A DNA stretch of 44,051 nt from contig DIXM01000010.1 of the NCBI GenBank assembly GCA_002436025.1, forward strand, positions 1-44,051, in the 5' to 3' direction. This document shows positions 41,908 to 44,051 of the stretch, piece by piece (the first letter of the stretch is position 1; each line of letters starts with the position of its first letter). Under the pieces are notes generated by a model. That model saw only the letters and a list, made by a program, of their open reading frames with translations, did not search any database and had not been told where the DNA came from. The position numbers and the translations under genes are program-made. Source of the DNA: a candidate division Hyd24-12 bacterium UBA6080. Lineage in GTDB: Bacteria; Fermentibacterota; Fermentibacteria; Fermentibacterales; JCC-6.

Positions 41908-42519
41908 CTAAAACAAAGCCTTCACAGCACCCCAGGTGGTCGCGTCAAGAGCATTAGTAGCATGTGCAACGATGTAGTACTCTCCCATTTCGCCCCATGG
42001 TTCCCAGACGATGAAGTCATCGCTGAAGAAGCTGTGACCCGCGTCACCGGGCATTGAGTAGTCACCGAGGACGCTGGGCCACCCACCAGCGCTCATCTCG
42101 GTGTTGATGAGAGCCCAGAAGTTCGACTCGACCACGAGGGCGGGGTCGAAGGTGTGGTAGCAGGGGGCGTAGTGGTAGGCGGTTATCACTGCCTGGGCGA
42201 GAAGGACCTGAGGACCCGTCTGGTCGCCGTTCCAAATCTCGCTGTAAAACTGGTCGGTGTCCCACGGGTCGGTGTTGGTGCTCGCGTAGAACCAGTACTC
42301 CATCTGCTCGAGACTGAGGCTGGTACTGCCGGGCATGAAGTCTTCGGTGTTGAACCAGGTGCCCCTGTACATGCCGCCCCAGGTCAGCCAGTGAGGTGTA
42401 CCGTTGAAGTAGGTGAGTACATCGTCGGTGCCGCCGGACCCGCCGGGAAGATCAACGACGATGTTCCCCGCGAGAAGCGGAAGAGAGATCAGAAGAAGTG
42501 CTAAAAGGAATCTGTTCAT
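41908..42519 (-). CDS. Secreted Trp/Tyr-rich protein, array copy 2
   Basis: 203 residues. Signal peptide almost the same as copy 1 (MNRFLLALLLISLPLLAG), but the mature chain is much closer to copy 3: GNIVVDLPGGSGGTDDVLTY, TPHWLTWGGMYRGTWFNTED and DAGHSFFSDDFIVWEPWGEM. Ends DATTWGAVKALF. The mix of a copy-1 leader and copy-3 body suggests recombination between paralogs. GGAGCGAAGCA before the ATG. Confidence 0.85.
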   Translation of the reverse strand: MNRFLLALLLISLPLLAGNIVVDLPGGSGGTDDVLTYFNGTPHWLTWGGMYRGTWFNTEDFMPGSTSLSLEQMEYWFYASTNTDPWDTDQFYSEIWNGDQTGPQVLLAQAVITAYHYAPCYHTFDPALVVESNFWALINTEMSAGGWPSVLGDYSMPGDAGHSFFSDDFIVWEPWGEMGEYYIVAHATNALDATTWGAVKALF

Positions 42520-42539
42520 TGCTTCGCTCCAGTATCTTG

Positions 42540-42587
42540 GAGGACACCTTGTTTTCTTCCTGTCGGGGAGAAAGCCAAGGTGTCCCC
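42540..42587. repeat. Intercistronic palindrome C
   Basis: GaGGACACCTTG/CAAGGTGTCCcC stem with one outer mismatch, then a TTTCTTCC/GGGAGAAA inner stem and TGTC-type loop. Between P3 and P2. Confidence 0.85.
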
Positions 42588-42597
42588 TTCCTGCTTT

Positions 42598-43212
42598 TTA
42601 AAACAAAGCCTTCAACGAGCCCCATGTGGTTGCGTCGAGTGACCAACCCCCCTCGTGGGCAATGATATAGTACTCACCCATCTCACCCCAGGATTCCCAG
42701 ACGATCAAATCATCGCTGAAGAAGCTGTGGCCCGCGTCACCGGGCATTGAGTAGTCACCGAGGACGCTGGGCCACCCCCCGGCACTCATCTCTGTGTTGA
42801 TGAGACCCCAGAAGTTCTGCTCGACCGGGAGATCGGGGTCGAAGGTGTGGTAGCAGGGAGCGTAATGGTAGGCGGTTACGACGGTCTGGGCAAGCCGCAC
42901 GAGAGGGCCCATGTTGTCGCCGTTCCAGATCTCGCTGTAGAAGTCGTCGGTGTCCCAGGGGTCAGTGTTGGTGCTCTCGTAGAACCAGTACTCCATCTGC
43001 TCGAGATTGATGCCGGTGCTGCCGGGCATGAAGTCTTCGGTGTTGAACCAGGTGCCCCTGTACATGCCGCCCCAGGTCAGCCAATGAGGCGTGCCGTTGA
43101 AGTAGGTGAGTACATCGTCGGTGCCTCCGGAACCGCCGGGTAGATCAACGACGATGTTACCCGCGAAAAGGGCAAGAGAAACCAGAAACAGTGCTGCCAG
43201 GCTACCTTTCAT
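42598..43212 (-). CDS. Secreted Trp/Tyr-rich protein, array copy 3
   Basis: 204 residues from the Met that begins MKGSLAALFLVSLALFAG, a clean signal peptide; the longer frame to 43248 enters palindrome D. Mature chain near-identical to copy 2 over GNIVVDLPGGSGG to FMPGS. Same motif set: STNTDPWDTDDFYSEIWNG, LINTEMSAGGWPSVLGDYS and DATTWGSLKALF. Ribosome site weak. Confidence 0.85.
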   Translation of the reverse strand: MKGSLAALFLVSLALFAGNIVVDLPGGSGGTDDVLTYFNGTPHWLTWGGMYRGTWFNTEDFMPGSTGINLEQMEYWFYESTNTDPWDTDDFYSEIWNGDNMGPLVRLAQTVVTAYHYAPCYHTFDPDLPVEQNFWGLINTEMSAGGWPSVLGDYSMPGDAGHSFFSDDLIVWESWGEMGEYYIIAHEGGWSLDATTWGSLKALF

Positions 43213-43240
43213 AACAACCAACCCGTCCTTTGTCTTTTTA

Positions 43241-43288
43241 GGGGACACCTTGTTTTCTTCCTGTCGGGGAGAAAACCAAGGTGTCCCC
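43241..43288. repeat. Intercistronic palindrome D
   Basis: GGGGACACCTTG/CAAGGTGTCCCC stem, inner TTTTCTTCC/GGGGAGAAAA with loop. Followed by an isolated GGTGTCCCC at 43295-43303. Between P4 and P3. Confidence 0.85.
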
Positions 43289-43316
43289 GCAGCTGGTGTC
43301 CCCGGATCTCAGCCAA

Positions 43317-43940
43317 CTAGAACAGTGCCTTGAGCTCTCCCCAGGTGGTGGACTCAAAAGACAGCGCATAGACGCCGTGTGCCCTTATGAAGTAATCACC
43401 CAGGTCCCAGTATTCCCAAACCATGAAGTCGTCGCTGTAGAAACTGTGCCCGCCGGGAGTGCCGTCAGCAAAGACGCTGGGCCAGCCTCCCGCGCTCATC
43501 TCGGTGTTGACCACGGCCCAGAAAAAGTCCTCGATCCAGAGCGGCGGATCGTAATAGGTGTACACGGGCGCAGCATGAATGGCTGTGAGAAGCTGCTGAT
43601 CGAGAAGAGTTAGAGGGCCGTTCACATCGCCGTTCCATATCTCGGCGTAGAACTGGTTGGTGTCCCATGGGTCGGTGTTGGGGCTTTGATAGAACCACCA
43701 CTCCATCATCGTGAGGTAGAAACCGTTGTTGTCCGGCAGAAAATCGTCGGGGTTGAACCAGACTCCCCTGTACGTACCACCCCATGTGAGCCATTGGGGG
43801 GTGCCGTCGTCGTACTGAAGCACTTCGGTGTCGGTCGGGCAACCCGGGGTTCCCGGTATGTCTGACTCTACCCTGACCTGTCCAGCGAACGCCATAAGGG
43901 GCAGCAGAAACAGAAACAACGCTGCAAATGGCTTCCTCAT
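43317..43940 (-). CDS. Secreted Trp/Tyr-rich protein, array copy 4
   Basis: 207 residues from MRKPFAALFLFLLPLMAFAG, with GGAGGCATTGT immediately upstream. The most divergent copy: VESDIPGTPGCPTDTEV replaces VDLPG, then YDDGTPQWLTWGGTYRGVWF and SPNTDPWDTNQFYAEIWNG. Ends ESTTWGELKALF. A consensus TTGACA at 43997-43992 lies upstream, but its -10 is weak. If transcribed from there, the whole array reads leftward as one unit. Confidence 0.85.
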   Translation of the reverse strand: MRKPFAALFLFLLPLMAFAGQVRVESDIPGTPGCPTDTEVLQYDDGTPQWLTWGGTYRGVWFNPDDFLPDNNGFYLTMMEWWFYQSPNTDPWDTNQFYAEIWNGDVNGPLTLLDQQLLTAIHAAPVYTYYDPPLWIEDFFWAVVNTEMSAGGWPSVFADGTPGGHSFYSDDFMVWEYWDLGDYFIRAHGVYALSFESTTWGELKALF

Positions 43941-44032
43941 ACAATGCCTCCATTCGGGATACACAGGTAAATTGGCATAACTGTCATGAGGTGTCAAGGA
44001 GCGTTGGGGAAATGCTGCCCTGCGTTATTTTG

Positions 44033-44051
44033 GGGGACACATTGTTTTCTT
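44033..44051. repeat. Truncated palindrome E at right edge
   Basis: GGGGACACATTGTTTTCTT, the 5' arm of another copy; its partner arm lies beyond the window. Confidence 0.7.

Noticed and set aside
41796..43303. CRISPR array or intrinsic terminators for the GGGGACAC elements
   Set aside because: Spacing is a gene length rather than 30-40 bases, there are no spacers, and on the transcribed minus strand the hairpins are followed by A runs, not T runs.

Overview
The window is a gene-dense, GC-rich (roughly 60%) piece of bacterial chromosome. Almost every gene is on the minus strand; only three tRNAs, a hicAB pair and a dacB-type carboxypeptidase are on plus. No stretch over 300 bases lacks a gene. 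The envelope proteins point to a Gram-negative relative of the Fibrobacteres-Chlorobi-Bacteroidetes group: a PorV/OmpA-type outer-membrane protein, an Omp28-like protein with a Bacteroidetes-style C-terminal sorting domain, a subtilisin with a gliding-type C-terminus, and a possible DUF4837 lipoprotein. A candidate phylum such as Fermentibacteria would fit, but that placement is inference from protein style.

Layout. 1-154 is the start of a secreted protein that runs off the left edge. 249-7113 is a housekeeping run transcribed leftward: nrdR, a PASTA protein, rpe, a small lipoprotein, ffh (with its own promoter), rpsP, khpA, rimM, trmD, rplS and an RNase HII-YraN fusion. 7203-7474 holds tRNA-His, tRNA-Lys and tRNA-Arg, followed by a hicAB toxin-antitoxin module (7582-8128) whose promoter, operator and start codon are packed together. 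8204-10812 holds a DUF3343/cysteine desulfurase pair and a second class V aminotransferase, then a PEBP protein and an M20 peptidase. 12705-16750 is an envelope region: a zinc-ribbon membrane protein, a SurA/PpiC-like lipoprotein and divergent dacB.

16758-26249 is mostly surface and secretion biology (Omp28-like, PorV/OmpA-like and subtilisin proteins) around efp, aroQ, a TPR protein and small membrane proteins. 26299-31413 is folD, rplU, rng and a fused radical SAM/DUF2344 protein. 31410-37473 is a purine operon read purB, GAF-GGDEF-like protein, purL, purQ, then a protein that I read as two fused PurS domains. 37496-41108 holds an SH3 lipoprotein, an IspH-UbiA fusion and a polytopic glycosyltransferase-like protein. 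41163-43940 is a tandem array of four paralogous secreted Trp/Tyr-rich proteins, separated by hairpins with GGGGACAC/GTGTCCCC termini; another copy of the hairpin begins at the right edge.

Most promising for novelty: the tandem-PurS protein that completes a small-type PurL/PurQ/PurS complex; the four-gene secreted array with its palindromes; the IspH-UbiA fusion with a lost first Asp motif; the outer-membrane OmpA protein carrying two archaeal-style PGF-pre-PGF-like domains; and promoter -10 boxes lying directly against start codons, which suggests leaderless mRNAs.
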